DNA of 64,000 nt from Paracoccus lichenicola (GCF_009708075.1 NZ_WMBT01000001.1:248001-312000), one strand, 5' to 3'; shown: positions 17,827 to 26,954, numbered from the stretch's first letter. Program-made: numbers and translations. Notes: generated by a model not told the origin, from the letters alone.

Positions 17827-18774
17827 ATGATGGTTTGCACGATGCGGGACAGCCCCCCTTTCATCACCCGTGACGCCGCCGCCGGGCGGTTGGACTGGCC
17901 GGGCGCCGTGCAGGCGCTGCGGGAAGGCCATGCCCTGCCCCGGGCCGAGATCGCGGACACCTTTCTTGGCCCCGCGACGGCCACGATGATGACGCGGTCG
18001 GCCCATGTCGCGGGGTTGGGTTACGGGGCCAAGCCCTTCACGGTGTTCGACGGCAATGCGGCCCGCGGCCTGCCCACCGTGCAAGGGGCGATGCTGGTCT
18101 TCGATGGAAACGACGGGCATCTGCGCGCCATGGTCGAGAACCGGCTGGTGACCGCATGGAAGACGGCGGCGGACTCGGTATTGGGGGCCAGCCTGCTGGC
18201 CCGGCCCGACAGCCGCCACCTGCTGATCGTCGGTGCAGGCGCGGTCGCGGCCAGCCTGGTCAGTGCCTATACGGCGGTCATGCCGGGGATCGACCGGGTG
18301 ACGATCTGGGCGCGGCGTCCTGAACAGGCGCAGGCCTTGGTGGACCGCTTTGAAATCCCTGCCCGCTTGACTGTTGCAACCGACCTGCAAGAGGCCGTGG
18401 GCCGGGCCGACATCGTCGCCACCACGACCATGGCGCGCGATCCCGTGATCCGGGGCGACTGGGTGCGCCCTGGCGCCCATGTGGACCTGATCGGCGCCTA
18501 CAAGGCCGACATGCGGGAAGCCGACGACACCCTGATGGCCCGCGCGCGCCTGTTCGTGGACAGCCGCGAAACCACGGCGCATATCGGGGAACTGCTGCTG
18601 CCACTGGCCTCGGGCGCGATCACGCCCGCAAGCGTGCTGGGCGATCTTTACGACCTCGTGCGCCCCGATGCCCGCAGGCGGCAGACGGACGACGACATCA
18701 CCGTCTTCAAGAACGGCGGCGGGGCGCATCTGGACCTGATGATCGCGTCCTGGATCATCGACCGGCTGGCGTGA
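17827..18774 (+). CDS. Ornithine cyclodeaminase/mu-crystallin family protein
   Basis: A 315-residue NAD(P)-dependent enzyme. The Rossmann loop is LLIVGAGAVAASLV, preceded by the family's substrate-side region (MVENRLVTAWKTAADSVLGA) and followed by DLIGAYKADMREAD. Family members convert ornithine to proline with ammonia loss, or reduce delta-1-pyrroline-2-carboxylate. The neighbours putR and putA fit a role feeding proline into glutamate, though exact chemistry cannot be read from sequence. The start is uncertain: ATG 17827 was used, and ATG 17842 (MRDSPPFI) is a plausible alternative; neither has a strong ribosome site. It is convergent with putR, the stop codons being immediately adjacent. 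Confidence 0.8.
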   Translation: MMVCTMRDSPPFITRDAAAGRLDWPGAVQALREGHALPRAEIADTFLGPATATMMTRSAHVAGLGYGAKPFTVFDGNAARGLPTVQGAMLVFDGNDGHLRAMVENRLVTAWKTAADSVLGASLLARPDSRHLLIVGAGAVAASLVSAYTAVMPGIDRVTIWARRPEQAQALVDRFEIPARLTVATDLQEAVGRADIVATTTMARDPVIRGDWVRPGAHVDLIGAYKADMREADDTLMARARLFVDSRETTAHIGELLLPLASGAITPASVLGDLYDLVRPDARRRQTDDDITVFKNGGGAHLDLMIASWIIDRLA

Positions 18775-19239
18775 TCAGCCGAAGGTGAAGGTCTGCTCGA
18801 CCACCGCCTCCATCGAGACATAGCTCGACGTGTTGCTGATGTGCGGCAGGCCCGAGATCCTTTCGGCCATGATGCGCCGGAAATCGGCCATGTCGCGCGA
18901 GCGGACCTTGATCAGGTAATCGAAGCCGCCCGCGATCATGTAGCATTCCTCGATTTCCGGGATGGCGCGGACGGCGGCGTTGAACTGTTGCAGGGCGGCC
19001 TCGCGCGTGTCGTTCATGCTGACCTCGACATAGGTGACGTGGGTCAGGCCCAGCTTCAGGGGCGACAGGATCGCTCGGTATCCGGTGATCAGGCCGATCT
19101 CCTCCAGATGCTTGATGCGCAGGGCCACGGGCGTCTTGGACAGGCCCACCTTGCGGGCCAGTTCGGCGACCGGGATACGGGCGTTCCGGGTCAGTTCGGC
19201 CAGGATCTTCTGGTCCAGGGCGTCCAGCTTGGCGTTCAT
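18775..19239 (-). CDS. putR: Lrp/AsnC-family regulator, probable PutR
   Basis: A 154-residue feast/famine regulator: winged HTH at residues 5-55 (LDQKILAELTRNARIPVAEL, KVGLSKTPVALRIKHLEEIG), then the RAM ligand-binding/oligomerisation domain (EVSMND...GGFDYLIKVRSRDM). It is divergent from putA across about 110 bp. In several alphaproteobacteria this arrangement has been shown to be a proline-responsive activator of putA, so I infer the same here. The ATG at 19239 was chosen because the protein then begins directly before the HTH as in relatives; the open frame extends a further 72 nt upstream. Confidence 0.85.
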   Translation of the reverse strand: MNAKLDALDQKILAELTRNARIPVAELARKVGLSKTPVALRIKHLEEIGLITGYRAILSPLKLGLTHVTYVEVSMNDTREAALQQFNAAVRAIPEIEECYMIAGGFDYLIKVRSRDMADFRRIMAERISGLPHISNTSSYVSMEAVVEQTFTFG

Positions 19240-19348
19240 CCTGAAAAACCCCCTGATAATATGCGATCCGACCACGTTCGCCGCCATCTTCAGGCGCACG
19301 GCCTGCCGCACCTATGATAAACCTGTCCGATCAGTCAAGGAGATCGGC

Positions 19349-22300
19349 ATGGCCCCTGTTGCTTCCCCCGTCTTTTCCACCACGGCCAAGTTCGCGGACG
19401 AAGCGCAGCTTCTGGAACGCCTTGCAGCAGCGGCCGCCCTGTCCCCCGACCGACGCGCCGCCATCACCGCCCGCGCCGCCGATCTGGTCCGCCGCATCCG
19501 GGCCGAGGCGCGCCCCAGCCTGATGGAACATTTCCTGTCCGAATACGGGTTGTCCACGCGCGAGGGCGTGGCCCTGATGTGCCTGGCCGAGGCGATGCTG
19601 CGCGTCCCCGACAAGATCACCATCGACGCCCTGATCGAGGACAAGATCGCCCCCTCGGACTGGGGCAGGCACCTGGGCGAGGCGTCGTCGTCGCTGGTCA
19701 ATGCCTCGACTTGGGCGCTTATGCTGACGGGCAAGGTTCTGGACGACGACCAGGCGGGCACCCTGCGCCGCATGGTCCGCCGCCTTGGCGAACCCGTGAT
19801 CCGCACCGCCGTGGGCCGGGCGATGAAGGAAATGGGCCGCCAGTTCGTGCTGGGCCAGACCATCACGGACGCCCTGGACCGGGCGCGGACGCGCGAAAAG
19901 CAGGGCTTCACCTACAGCTACGACATGCTGGGCGAGGCGGCGATGACCGGGGCCGATGCCGCGCGCTATGACCGCGCCTATGCCGACGCCATCGCGGCGA
20001 TTGCGAAATCCTGCACTCAGGGATCGGTCGAACAGAACCCCGGCATCTCGATCAAGCTGTCGGCGCTGCATCCCCGATACGAGGTCGCGCAGGAAGCCCG
20101 CGTCATGCGAGAGCTGGTGCCCGTGGTGCTGCGCCTGGCGCAACAGGCCAAGGCCGCCGGCATGGGCATGAACATCGACGCCGAGGAGCAGGACCGGCTG
20201 GTCATCTCGCTCAAGGTGATCGAGGCGGTGCTGTCCGACCCCTCGCTTGCCGGGTGGGACGGCTTCGGCGTGGTGGTGCAGGCCTATGGCAAGCGCGCGG
20301 GCCAGACGATTGATTTCCTCTATGAACTGGCGCAACGTCTGGACCGCCGCATCATGGTGCGCCTGGTCAAGGGCGCCTATTGGGACAGCGAGGTCAAGCG
20401 CGCCCAGGTCGAAGGCCACCCGGGTTTCCCGCTGTTCACCAGCAAGACCGGCACGGATGTCAGCTATATCGCCAATGCCCGCAAGCTGATCGGTTACGCC
20501 GACCGCATCTATCCGCAATTCGCCACCCACAACGCCCATACCGTCGCCGCGATCGGGGAGATGGCGGGCGACATCCGGTTCGAGTTCCAGCGCCTGCACG
20601 GCATGGGCGAACGCCTGCACGACATTGTTCTGCGCGAAACCAAGGGGCGCTGCCGCATCTATGCGCCCGTGGGCGCGCATCGCGACCTGCTGGCCTATCT
20701 GGTCCGCCGGTTGCTGGAAAACGGCGCCAACAGCAGCTTCGTGAACCAGATCGTCGATGAAGGCGTGACGCCCGAGGAGGTCGCGCGCGATCCCTTCGAC
20801 GCGCTGGCGACCGCCAAGCCCCCCGCGTCCCTGCTGGCGCCCGCCGATCTGTTCGGCACGTCGCGCCGCAACTCGACCGGGTTCGACATCAGCGATGAAC
20901 AGACGCTGGCCCGCATCCGGGCGGCGCGCGACGTGGCCATTCCCGATGCGGTGCCGCTGACGGTCCGCGAACCTTCGGGCACGGCGCAGGACGTGACGAA
21001 CCCCGCCACGGGCGAGAAGATCGCCACCGTGATGATGGCCGATGCCGAGACCGCCGCGCGGGCCATCGAGGACGCGCGCCCTTGGGACGCGCCCGCCGCC
21101 GAACGCGCCGCCGTGCTGCGCCGGGCCGCCGACCTGTATGAGGAGAACTTCGGCCCGATCTTAGGCATCCTCGCGCGCGAGGCGGGCAAGTCCCTGGCCG
21201 ACGCCGTGGCCGAGCTGCGCGAGGCGGTGGATTTCCTGCGCTACTACGCCGCCGAAGGGGAACCCCGCGCCGAGGCCCCGCGCGGCATCATCGGTGCGAT
21301 CAGCCCCTGGAACTTCCCGCTGGCGATCTTCACCGGACAGATCGCGGCGGCGCTGATGGCGGGCAATGCCGTGATCGCCAAGCCTGCCGAGGCGACTCCG
21401 ATCATCGCGGCCTATGCTGTCCGCCTGCTGCACCAGGCGGGCGTGCCGCTGTCGGCCCTGCAACTGCTGCCCGGTCGCGGCAGCGTGGTGGGCGCGGCGC
21501 TGACGGCGGACCCGCGCGTAAAGGGCGTGGTCTTCACCGGCTCGACCGCGACGGCCCAGACCATCGCGCGGACCATGGCCGCGAACCTGGCCCCCGGCAC
21601 GCCGCTGATCGCGGAAACCGGCGGGCTGAACGCGATGATCGTGGATTCGACCGCCCTGCCCGAACAGGCGGTGCGCGACATCGTGAACGGCGCCTTCCGG
21701 TCGGCCGGGCAACGCTGTTCCGCGCTCCGCTGCCTGTATGTGCAGGAGGACATCGCCCCCCATGTGATCGCGATGATCCGGGGCGCGATGGACGAACTGG
21801 TCGTGGGCGACCCCTGGGATCTGGCGACCGATGTCGGCCCGGTGATCGACGCGGGCGCGCGAGACGACATCGCGGGCTATATCGCCGCCAACGGCAACCG
21901 CGTGATCCACAAGCTGGAGGTTCCGGCGCAGGGCACCTTTGTCCCCCCGACCATGCTGCGCGTGGGGGGCATCGCGGACCTGGAACGCGAAATCTTCGGC
22001 CCCGTGCTGCACGTCGCCACCTTCAAGGGCGACAAGCTGGACCAGGTCGTGGCCGATATCAACGCCCGCGGCTTCGGCCTGACCTTCGGCCTGCACACCC
22101 GCATCGACAGCCGCGTCCAAGAGGTTTCGGACGCGATCCACGTGGGCAACATCTACGTCAACCGCAACCAGATCGGCGCGGTGGTGGGCAGTCAGCCCTT
22201 CGGCGGCGAAGGCCTGTCCGGCACCGGACCCAAGGCGGGCGGCCCGCGCTATGTCCCCCGCTTCTACGCGCCGCAGGCCCCTGCACCGGCGGGCGGCCAC

Positions 22301-22747
22301 TGGCAGGGCCAGGCCGACGAAAGCCGCATCCGCTCCCAGCTTGCCGCCCACCGGTCGCGCAAGATCGACGAACGGCTGATGCCCGGCCCGACCGGGGAAC
22401 TGAACCGCCTGACCGCCCACACCCGCCCGCCGGTCCTCTGCCTCGGCCCCGGCACGGAAACGGTCGCGGCCCAGATCGCCGCCGTTGCCGCGCTTGGCGG
22501 GGATGCCGTAGGCGCGGACGGTCCCCTGCCGCCTGATGCCCTGACCCGCCTGCCCGCCATGGCCGCCGTCCTGTGGTGGGGCGACGACGCGCAAGGCCGC
22601 GCCTATGCCCAGGCCCTGGCGGCACGCGAAGGCGAGATCGTGCAGCTTGTCACCGGGATGCCCGACCTGGCCCATGTCGCCCACGAACGCCACCTGTGCG
22701 TGGACACCACCGCGGCAGGCGGCAACGCAGCGCTGCTGGCGGGGTGA
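19349..22747 (+). CDS. putA: Bifunctional proline dehydrogenase / P5C dehydrogenase
   Basis: Oxidises proline to glutamate in two steps with channelled pyrroline-5-carboxylate. It is 1132 residues. The PRODH barrel spans roughly residues 80-440 (FAD-binding region around RLVKGAYWDSEVKRAQ), and the P5C dehydrogenase spans roughly 500-980, with catalytic Cys790 in AGQRCSALRC and the cofactor loop VVFTGSTATAQTI. A shorter C-terminal domain follows. There is no N-terminal ribbon-helix-helix, so unlike E. coli PutA it cannot repress its own gene, consistent with the separate PutR. AAGGAG lies 6 nt before the ATG. Confidence 0.96.
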   Translation: MAPVASPVFSTTAKFADEAQLLERLAAAAALSPDRRAAITARAADLVRRIRAEARPSLMEHFLSEYGLSTREGVALMCLAEAMLRVPDKITIDALIEDKIAPSDWGRHLGEASSSLVNASTWALMLTGKVLDDDQAGTLRRMVRRLGEPVIRTAVGRAMKEMGRQFVLGQTITDALDRARTREKQGFTYSYDMLGEAAMTGADAARYDRAYADAIAAIAKSCTQGSVEQNPGISIKLSALHPRYEVAQEARVMRELVPVVLRLAQQAKAAGMGMNIDAEEQDRLVISLKVIEAVLSDPSLAGWDGFGVVVQAYGKRAGQTIDFLYELAQRLDRRIMVRLVKGAYWDSEVKRAQVEGHPGFPLFTSKTGTDVSYIANARKLIGYADRIYPQFATHNAHTVAAIGEMAGDIRFEFQRLHGMGERLHDIVLRETKGRCRIYAPVGAHRDLLAYLVRRLLENGANSSFVNQIVDEGVTPEEVARDPFDALATAKPPASLLAPADLFGTSRRNSTGFDISDEQTLARIRAARDVAIPDAVPLTVREPSGTAQDVTNPATGEKIATVMMADAETAARAIEDARPWDAPAAERAAVLRRAADLYEENFGPILGILAREAGKSLADAVAELREAVDFLRYYAAEGEPRAEAPRGIIGAISPWNFPLAIFTGQIAAALMAGNAVIAKPAEATPIIAAYAVRLLHQAGVPLSALQLLPGRGSVVGAALTADPRVKGVVFTGSTATAQTIARTMAANLAPGTPLIAETGGLNAMIVDSTALPEQAVRDIVNGAFRSAGQRCSALRCLYVQEDIAPHVIAMIRGAMDELVVGDPWDLATDVGPVIDAGARDDIAGYIAANGNRVIHKLEVPAQGTFVPPTMLRVGGIADLEREIFGPVLHVATFKGDKLDQVVADINARGFGLTFGLHTRIDSRVQEVSDAIHVGNIYVNRNQIGAVVGSQPFGGEGLSGTGPKAGGPRYVPRFYAPQAPAPAGGHWQGQADESRIRSQLAAHRSRKIDERLMPGPTGELNRLTAHTRPPVLCLGPGTETVAAQIAAVAALGGDAVGADGPLPPDALTRLPAMAAVLWWGDDAQGRAYAQALAAREGEIVQLVTGMPDLAHVAHERHLCVDTTAAGGNAALLAG

Positions 22748-22794
22748 CGGACGCCCCTGGTGCCCGGAGGGGTCCGCCCCCACCGGCCGCACGG

Positions 22795-23757
22795 CTAAAG
22801 CCAGCGTTTCCAGCGCAGCACCAGCCAGGTCGCCCCGGCGGTCGCCGCCATCAGCACCAGGGCCATGGGATAGCCCCAGGCCTTATGCAGTTCGGGCATC
22901 ACGTCGAAGTTCATGCCGTAGATGCTGGCGATCAGCGTCGGCGGCAGGAACAGGGCGGCCACCACCGACAGGATGCGCACGGTGTTGTTCTGTTCCAGGT
23001 TGATCATGCCCAGCGTCGTGTCCACCGCCAGGCTGACGCGTGATCCCAGGAAGTCGGCATGAACCTCCAGCGCCTGCACGTCGCGCAACTGGCCCTTGAT
23101 GACCGGGCGCAACCGGCCCGCTTCGGGCTGTTCGTCGATGGTGGACATGTAGAAGGCCAGCATCCGCTCGATCGTCAGCAGGCCCAGGCGGATGCGGGCC
23201 ATGGCCTCGGCCTCGCGGCCCACCTGGCGCAGGGCGGCCTGCAACCGATCGCTCTGGCCGCGCGCGCTTTGCGTCTCGAAGATCATCAGCGTGGTGTCGT
23301 CCAGAAGCCGGCCCGAGCCTTCCAGGATGTCGGCCAGGCGGGCGACGATCTCCTCGACCAGGCCGATGAACAGGCGGTGCGGGGTGGAACAGCCCAGGGT
23401 CGAACGCTCGCCCCGTTCGGGAAAGGTCAGGAAGGGGCGCGGGGAATGGTGGCGCACCGTGACCAGCCGCCGCGGCGACAGGATGAAGCTGACCGGCATC
23501 GCCACGCGGTTGCCGTCGCCCCGTTCGCCCGGCAGCACGGCGGTCATGGTGTCCATCCCCGCCTCTCGATACAGGCGGTTCGAGATCTCGATCTCCTCCA
23601 TGTCGGCCAGGGTCGGGACATCGACGCCCAGCTCGCGCAGGCGGGCGGTCTCGTCCTTGTCGGGGGCGATCAGGTCGATCCAGATCGCGTCCGCCAGCGG
23701 GTCGCCCTTGTCCTGGCGCGCGATGCGGCCCTGGCGGATGACATAGGAATACATCAT
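22795..23757 (-). CDS. corA: CorA-family magnesium/divalent cation channel
   Basis: A 320-residue cation channel: a large cytoplasmic N-terminal domain, a long pore helix (EVHADFLGSRVSLAVDTTLG), then two C-terminal transmembrane helices. The selectivity motif is in YGMNFDVMPEL (GMN), and the C-terminal end WKRWL is basic as in the family. It takes up Mg2+, possibly Co2+ or Ni2+. The start at 23757 (MMYSYVIRQGR) gives the usual length; a frame extension to 23823 is possible but not family-like. It is convergent with putA; the 47-bp gap contains a GC-rich imperfect inverted repeat that may end both transcripts. Confidence 0.93.
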   Translation of the reverse strand: MMYSYVIRQGRIARQDKGDPLADAIWIDLIAPDKDETARLRELGVDVPTLADMEEIEISNRLYREAGMDTMTAVLPGERGDGNRVAMPVSFILSPRRLVTVRHHSPRPFLTFPERGERSTLGCSTPHRLFIGLVEEIVARLADILEGSGRLLDDTTLMIFETQSARGQSDRLQAALRQVGREAEAMARIRLGLLTIERMLAFYMSTIDEQPEAGRLRPVIKGQLRDVQALEVHADFLGSRVSLAVDTTLGMINLEQNNTVRILSVVAALFLPPTLIASIYGMNFDVMPELHKAWGYPMALVLMAATAGATWLVLRWKRWL

Positions 23758-23805
23758 GAAAGCGAAACCCCGCTGAGTTCGGGCCTTGGTAGCGCGGCAT
23801 GGAGC

Positions 23806-23833
23806 AAAGAAAAAGGGTGCCATGACGGCACCC
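23806..23833 (-). terminator. Rho-independent terminator after the csbD gene
   Basis: On the minus strand GGGTGCC (23833-23827) pairs with GGCACCC (23821-23815) over a 5-nt loop and is followed by TTTTTCTTT. It lies 23 nt after the CsbD-like stop and separates that gene from corA. Confidence 0.85.
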
Positions 23834-23856
23834 CCTTCGGCCGTTTCGCGCCCGTG

Positions 23857-24060
23857 TCAGATCGTGCGGTCGCGGAAATGGTCGTCGATGGCGCGTTCGG
23901 CGTCGTTCTTGGTCCAGCCGTATTTTTCCTGGAGCTTGCCGGCCAGACGGTCCTTGTCGCCGTCGATCTGCGTCAGTTCGTCATCGGTCAGGTCGCCCCA
24001 TTTTTCCTTGACCGAGCCTTGGAGCTGTTTCCATTTGCCCTGGATGATGTCCCAGTTCAT
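23857..24060 (-). CDS. CsbD-family stress-response protein
   Basis: A 67-residue hydrophilic protein of the CsbD/YjbJ family: MNWDIIQGKWKQLQGSVKEK is the diagnostic N-terminus, followed by KWGDLTDDELTQIDGDKD and KYGWTKNDAERAIDDHF. CsbD proteins are abundant under general stress, and their molecular role is unknown. I chose the ATG at 24060, preceded by ACGGAGG; the longer open frame to 24114 adds non-family residues. Its own terminator follows, so it is probably a single-gene unit. Confidence 0.9.
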   Translation of the reverse strand: MNWDIIQGKWKQLQGSVKEKWGDLTDDELTQIDGDKDRLAGKLQEKYGWTKNDAERAIDDHFRDRTI

Positions 24061-24123
24061 GTGATGCCTCCGTTTGAAGCTGCGTTGCGGCCAATTAACA
24101 TTCCGCAGCTTCAAGGGTTCCGT

Positions 24124-25071
24124 TCACGTCACCCGGTCGGGCGGGTCGCGGCCTTCGGCAAAGGCGATCAGGTTGTCCAGCGCGCGCAGGCCCATGGCGG
24201 TGCGCACGTCGTCGGTCGCGGTGCCCAGATGCGGCAGCAGCGTCGCGTTCGGCGCATCCAGCAAGGCCCGGGGCACATGCGGTTCGCGTTCATAGACATC
24301 CAGCCCCGCGCCCGCGATCCGGCGGCTGGTCAGCGCCTCGATCAGCGCCGCTTCCTCCACCACGTCGCCGCGCGCGATGTTGACCAGATAGCCCTCCGGC
24401 CCAAGCGCCGCCATCTGGTCGGTCCCGATCAGGTGGCGCGTGTTCGCCCCGCCGGGGACGGCCACGACGGCGACATCCGCCTGGTGCAGCATCGCGTTCA
24501 AATCCGGGATCTGCCGGGCCGGGAAGTCCAGGTCGGAAACAGGCGAGCGGTTGAAGAACACCACCTTCATCCCGAACCCGCCATGGCAGCGCCGGGCGAT
24601 GGCGCGGCCGATGCGGCCCATGCCGATGATGCCGACGGTGCGGCCCGTGACATGCCCGCCCAGAAGCTGCGTGGGATTCCAGCCGGTCCACTGGCCCGCG
24701 CGCAGCATCCGCTCGCCTTCGCTGGCGCGGCGCATGGTCATCAGGATCAGGGTCAGGGCGATGTCGGCGGTGGCATCGGTCACGACATCGGGGGTGTTGG
24801 TGACGACCACGCCCGCAGCCGCGGCCGCCTGGATGTCGATATGGTTGTAGCCCGCCCCGAAGTTGGCAAGGATCCGGCAGCGCGGCGCGTCCGCGAAGGC
24901 TGCCGCCGTGAAGGCATCGCCCAGCGTCGGGATGATGGCGTCATGATCGCGCAAGGCCCGTGCGGCCTCGGCCTCGGACAACGGGGTGTTGTCGCGAAAG
25001 GTCGCCTCGAACCGGTCGCGGATCGCGGCCGTCGCGCGGTCGGTCATGGGCCTTGTGACCAGCAGCCGCAT
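24124..25071 (-). CDS. D-2-hydroxyacid dehydrogenase (glyoxylate/hydroxypyruvate reductase-like)
   Basis: A 315-residue NAD(P)H-dependent dehydrogenase of the D-isomer 2-hydroxyacid family. The Rossmann loop is GIIGMGRIGRAIA. The catalytic residues are recognisable: Arg in LVNIARGDVVEE, Glu in LDVYEREP and His in LLPHLGTATDD. The N-terminal region FGAGYNHIDIQAAAAAGV is typical of glyoxylate/hydroxypyruvate reductases (GyaR/GhrB-like). The exact substrate is unproven. The start codon overlaps the CsaA-like stop by 1 nt, and the gene is the last of a ybjN-like, proC, csaA-like, dehydrogenase run. Confidence 0.88.
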   Translation of the reverse strand: MRLLVTRPMTDRATAAIRDRFEATFRDNTPLSEAEAARALRDHDAIIPTLGDAFTAAAFADAPRCRILANFGAGYNHIDIQAAAAAGVVVTNTPDVVTDATADIALTLILMTMRRASEGERMLRAGQWTGWNPTQLLGGHVTGRTVGIIGMGRIGRAIARRCHGGFGMKVVFFNRSPVSDLDFPARQIPDLNAMLHQADVAVVAVPGGANTRHLIGTDQMAALGPEGYLVNIARGDVVEEAALIEALTSRRIAGAGLDVYEREPHVPRALLDAPNATLLPHLGTATDDVRTAMGLRALDNLIAFAEGRDPPDRVT

Positions 25072-25403
25072 CAGTAAAGCCTTCCGCCGTTCGGCACGGG
25101 CAGGTCAGGGCGGACCAGCACGACCTCTCCGTCCGGGTCGGGAACGCCCAGGACCAGGACCTCGGACCGGACGGGACCGATCTGGCGGGGCGGAAAGTTC
25201 ACCACGCACAGCACCTGCTTGCCGACCAGTTCTGCGGGGTCATAATGCCGGGTGATCTGGGCCGAGGACTTGCGTTCCCCCAGGTCCCCCAGATCCAGCC
25301 ACAGCTTGATCGCGGGCTTTCGCGCCTCGGGGAAGGGTTCGGCGCGGGTGATGGTGGCGGTGCGGATATCGACCTTCAGGAAATCGTCGAAACTGATCGT
25401 CAT
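25071..25403 (-). CDS. CsaA-like tRNA-binding protein
   Basis: A 110-residue single OB-fold domain: FLKVDIRTATITRAEPFPEA is the start of the tRNA-binding (EMAP/Trbp111-like) domain, SSAQITRHYDP its central part and VVNFPPRQIGPVRSEVLVLG the conserved strand pair. CsaA has been described as an export-linked chaperone in Bacillus and as a tRNA-binding protein elsewhere; its role here is unknown. It overlaps proC upstream by 4 nt and the hydroxyacid dehydrogenase downstream by 1 nt, so the three are translated as a unit. Confidence 0.88.
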   Translation of the reverse strand: MTISFDDFLKVDIRTATITRAEPFPEARKPAIKLWLDLGDLGERKSSAQITRHYDPAELVGKQVLCVVNFPPRQIGPVRSEVLVLGVPDPDGEVVLVRPDLPVPNGGRLY

Positions 25404-26212
25404 TGCGTGCGCCCCAACTCTCGCCCCCGTTCGGTGGCGGCGGCCACGGTGCGCGCCATCAGGGGCGGCAGGCCGGTGTCCGGGTCCATCAGCACCTTGA
25501 GGCCCGCAGCGGTGGTCCCCCCGGGCGAGGTGACGTTTTCCCGCAGGACCGCCGGATCCTCGTCGGCGTCAACCGCCAGCGCGCCTGCCCCGGCCACGGT
25601 CATGCGCGCCAGTTCCAGCGACAGGGCGGCGGGCAGGCCCTGCGCCTCGCCGGCTTTTGCCATCGCCTCGATCAGGTGAAAGACATAGGCCGGGCCGCTG
25701 CCCGACAGGCCGGTGACGGCATCCATCTGGTCCTCGTCGTCCAGACGCACGACGCGTCCCACGGCGGCCATCAGCGTCTCGGCCAAGTCCAGATGCGCGG
25801 GCGTGGCGTGGGTGTTGCCGATCATCGCGGAAATGCCCTGGCCAATGGCGGCGGGGGTGTTCGGCATCACGCGGACAATGGGCGCGCCGGGAAAGGCCGC
25901 TTCAAAGGTCGCGAGGGTGGTGCCCGCCGCGACCGACAGGACCAGCGTGTCGGACAGTCTGGGGATGCCGCCAAGCGCATCGGCCATCATCTGCGGCTTG
26001 ACCGCCAGCACCAGCACGGCGGGATCGGCAGGCAGCGCGGCGTTCACGCGCAGGCCCTTGTCCTGCCATTCAGGGGCCAGCCGGGGGTCGATCACCGTCA
26101 CCGCGCCGGGTTCCAGCCCGCGCGCCAGCCAGCCGCGCAGCATCGCGCCGCCCATCCGGCCGCAACCGACCAGCACCAGCCCGCGCGCGTTGATATTGTC
26201 GAAATCGCCCAT
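25400..26212 (-). CDS. proC: Pyrroline-5-carboxylate reductase
   Basis: Last step of proline synthesis, reducing pyrroline-5-carboxylate with NAD(P)H. It is 270 residues: Rossmann loop LVLVGCGRMGGAML at the N-terminus, VRVMPNTPAAIGQGISAM in the middle, and the family signature around DAVTGLSGSGPAYVFHLIEA and ENVTSPGGTTAAGL. It is complete and in an operon with a YbjN gene upstream (36 bp) and a CsaA-like gene overlapping downstream. PutA, the opposing catabolic enzyme, lies about 2.6 kb away on the other strand. Confidence 0.95.
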   Translation of the reverse strand: MGDFDNINARGLVLVGCGRMGGAMLRGWLARGLEPGAVTVIDPRLAPEWQDKGLRVNAALPADPAVLVLAVKPQMMADALGGIPRLSDTLVLSVAAGTTLATFEAAFPGAPIVRVMPNTPAAIGQGISAMIGNTHATPAHLDLAETLMAAVGRVVRLDDEDQMDAVTGLSGSGPAYVFHLIEAMAKAGEAQGLPAALSLELARMTVAGAGALAVDADEDPAVLRENVTSPGGTTAAGLKVLMDPDTGLPPLMARTVAAATERGRELGRTQ

Positions 26213-26248
26213 CCGGTCCCCCCTCCCCTGGCGGGGCCACGCGCCCCA

Positions 26249-26752
26249 TCAGGCCCGTCCGTAGGCCTCGCCCAAGGCGATGTCCAGCGCGGCGGCGGGG
26301 CTGCTGTTGCCCCAGGCAACCAGTTGGAAGGACGGGTAGAACCGCTCGCACGAGATCAGCGCGTTGCTGATCATCTGGTCCACCTGCTCGGCCGAGGCGA
26401 CGGCATCGCCCGCCAGCACCAGGCCATAGCGCCAGACCATCAGCCGCTGCTTGGACCAGAAGGTGAAGCCGCCGTCCCAGACCTGGTCGTTGGCAAGGTT
26501 CAGCGTCTCGTAAAGGGCGGGCATCCGGTCGGCGGGCGGGTCGAGATCGAAGGTGCAGATCAGCCGCAGCACCCCCTCGCGCGCGGACCAGGCGAGCGTC
26601 AGCGAATAGCTGCGCCACTGGCCTTCGACCGTCATGGCGATCTGGTCGTCGGTCAGGCGGTCGAAATCCCAGTCGTGATGGGCCGCCACCAGTTCGACGA
26701 TGTCGATGGGATGAATCTCATCGGTCGGAATCACTGCTTCCGTTTGTGCCAT
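26249..26752 (-). CDS. YbjN domain-containing protein
   Basis: A 167-residue cytoplasmic protein of the YbjN/DUF1790 superfamily, with a secretion-chaperone-like alpha/beta fold. Features are the N-terminal HPIDIVELVAAHHDWDFDRL, the central strand pair RSYSLTLAWSAREGVLRLIC, and MISNALISCERFYPSFQLVAWG near the C-terminus. The molecular role is unknown; E. coli YbjN influences motility and stress traits. The start at 26752 has AGGA just upstream; the frame runs open for 190 codons more, but that sequence is not protein-like. It is the first gene of the proC run. Confidence 0.85.
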   Translation of the reverse strand: MAQTEAVIPTDEIHPIDIVELVAAHHDWDFDRLTDDQIAMTVEGQWRSYSLTLAWSAREGVLRLICTFDLDPPADRMPALYETLNLANDQVWDGGFTFWSKQRLMVWRYGLVLAGDAVASAEQVDQMISNALISCERFYPSFQLVAWGNSSPAAALDIALGEAYGRA

Positions 26753-26801
26753 TCCTGCGTCCTGCCCTCGATCGGGAAGCGATTCTGCCGCCGCATACCC
26801 T

Positions 26802-26815
26802 TTGTTCCGGAACAA
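26802..26815. promoter_or_regulatory. 14-bp perfect palindrome between divergent genes
   Basis: TTGTTCCGGAACAA is a perfect dyad in the 200-bp region shared by the leftward YbjN-proC operon and the rightward CobC-like gene. A related half-site TGTTCC recurs about 30 bp on, in GGAATGTTCC. It looks like an operator for a dimeric regulator, but I cannot assign the protein. Confidence 0.4.
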
Positions 26816-26954
26816 GACCGGGCCTGGTGCCGGAATGTTCCCCCAACATCGTGGGCGCGATTTGAGGCGCTGTAAAGCGGGTTTCCTGAAAAGATTGTGG
26901 AAAACGGCGCCGCCGGCTAAATCGCGCCATGCCGTCCGACAACAGGCGAGGACC

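Noticed and set aside
26802..26830. LexA box of the alphaproteobacterial GTTC-N7-GTTC type
   Set aside because: The palindrome gives GTTCCGGAAC, an inverted rather than direct repeat, and the second GTTC is not at N7 spacing.
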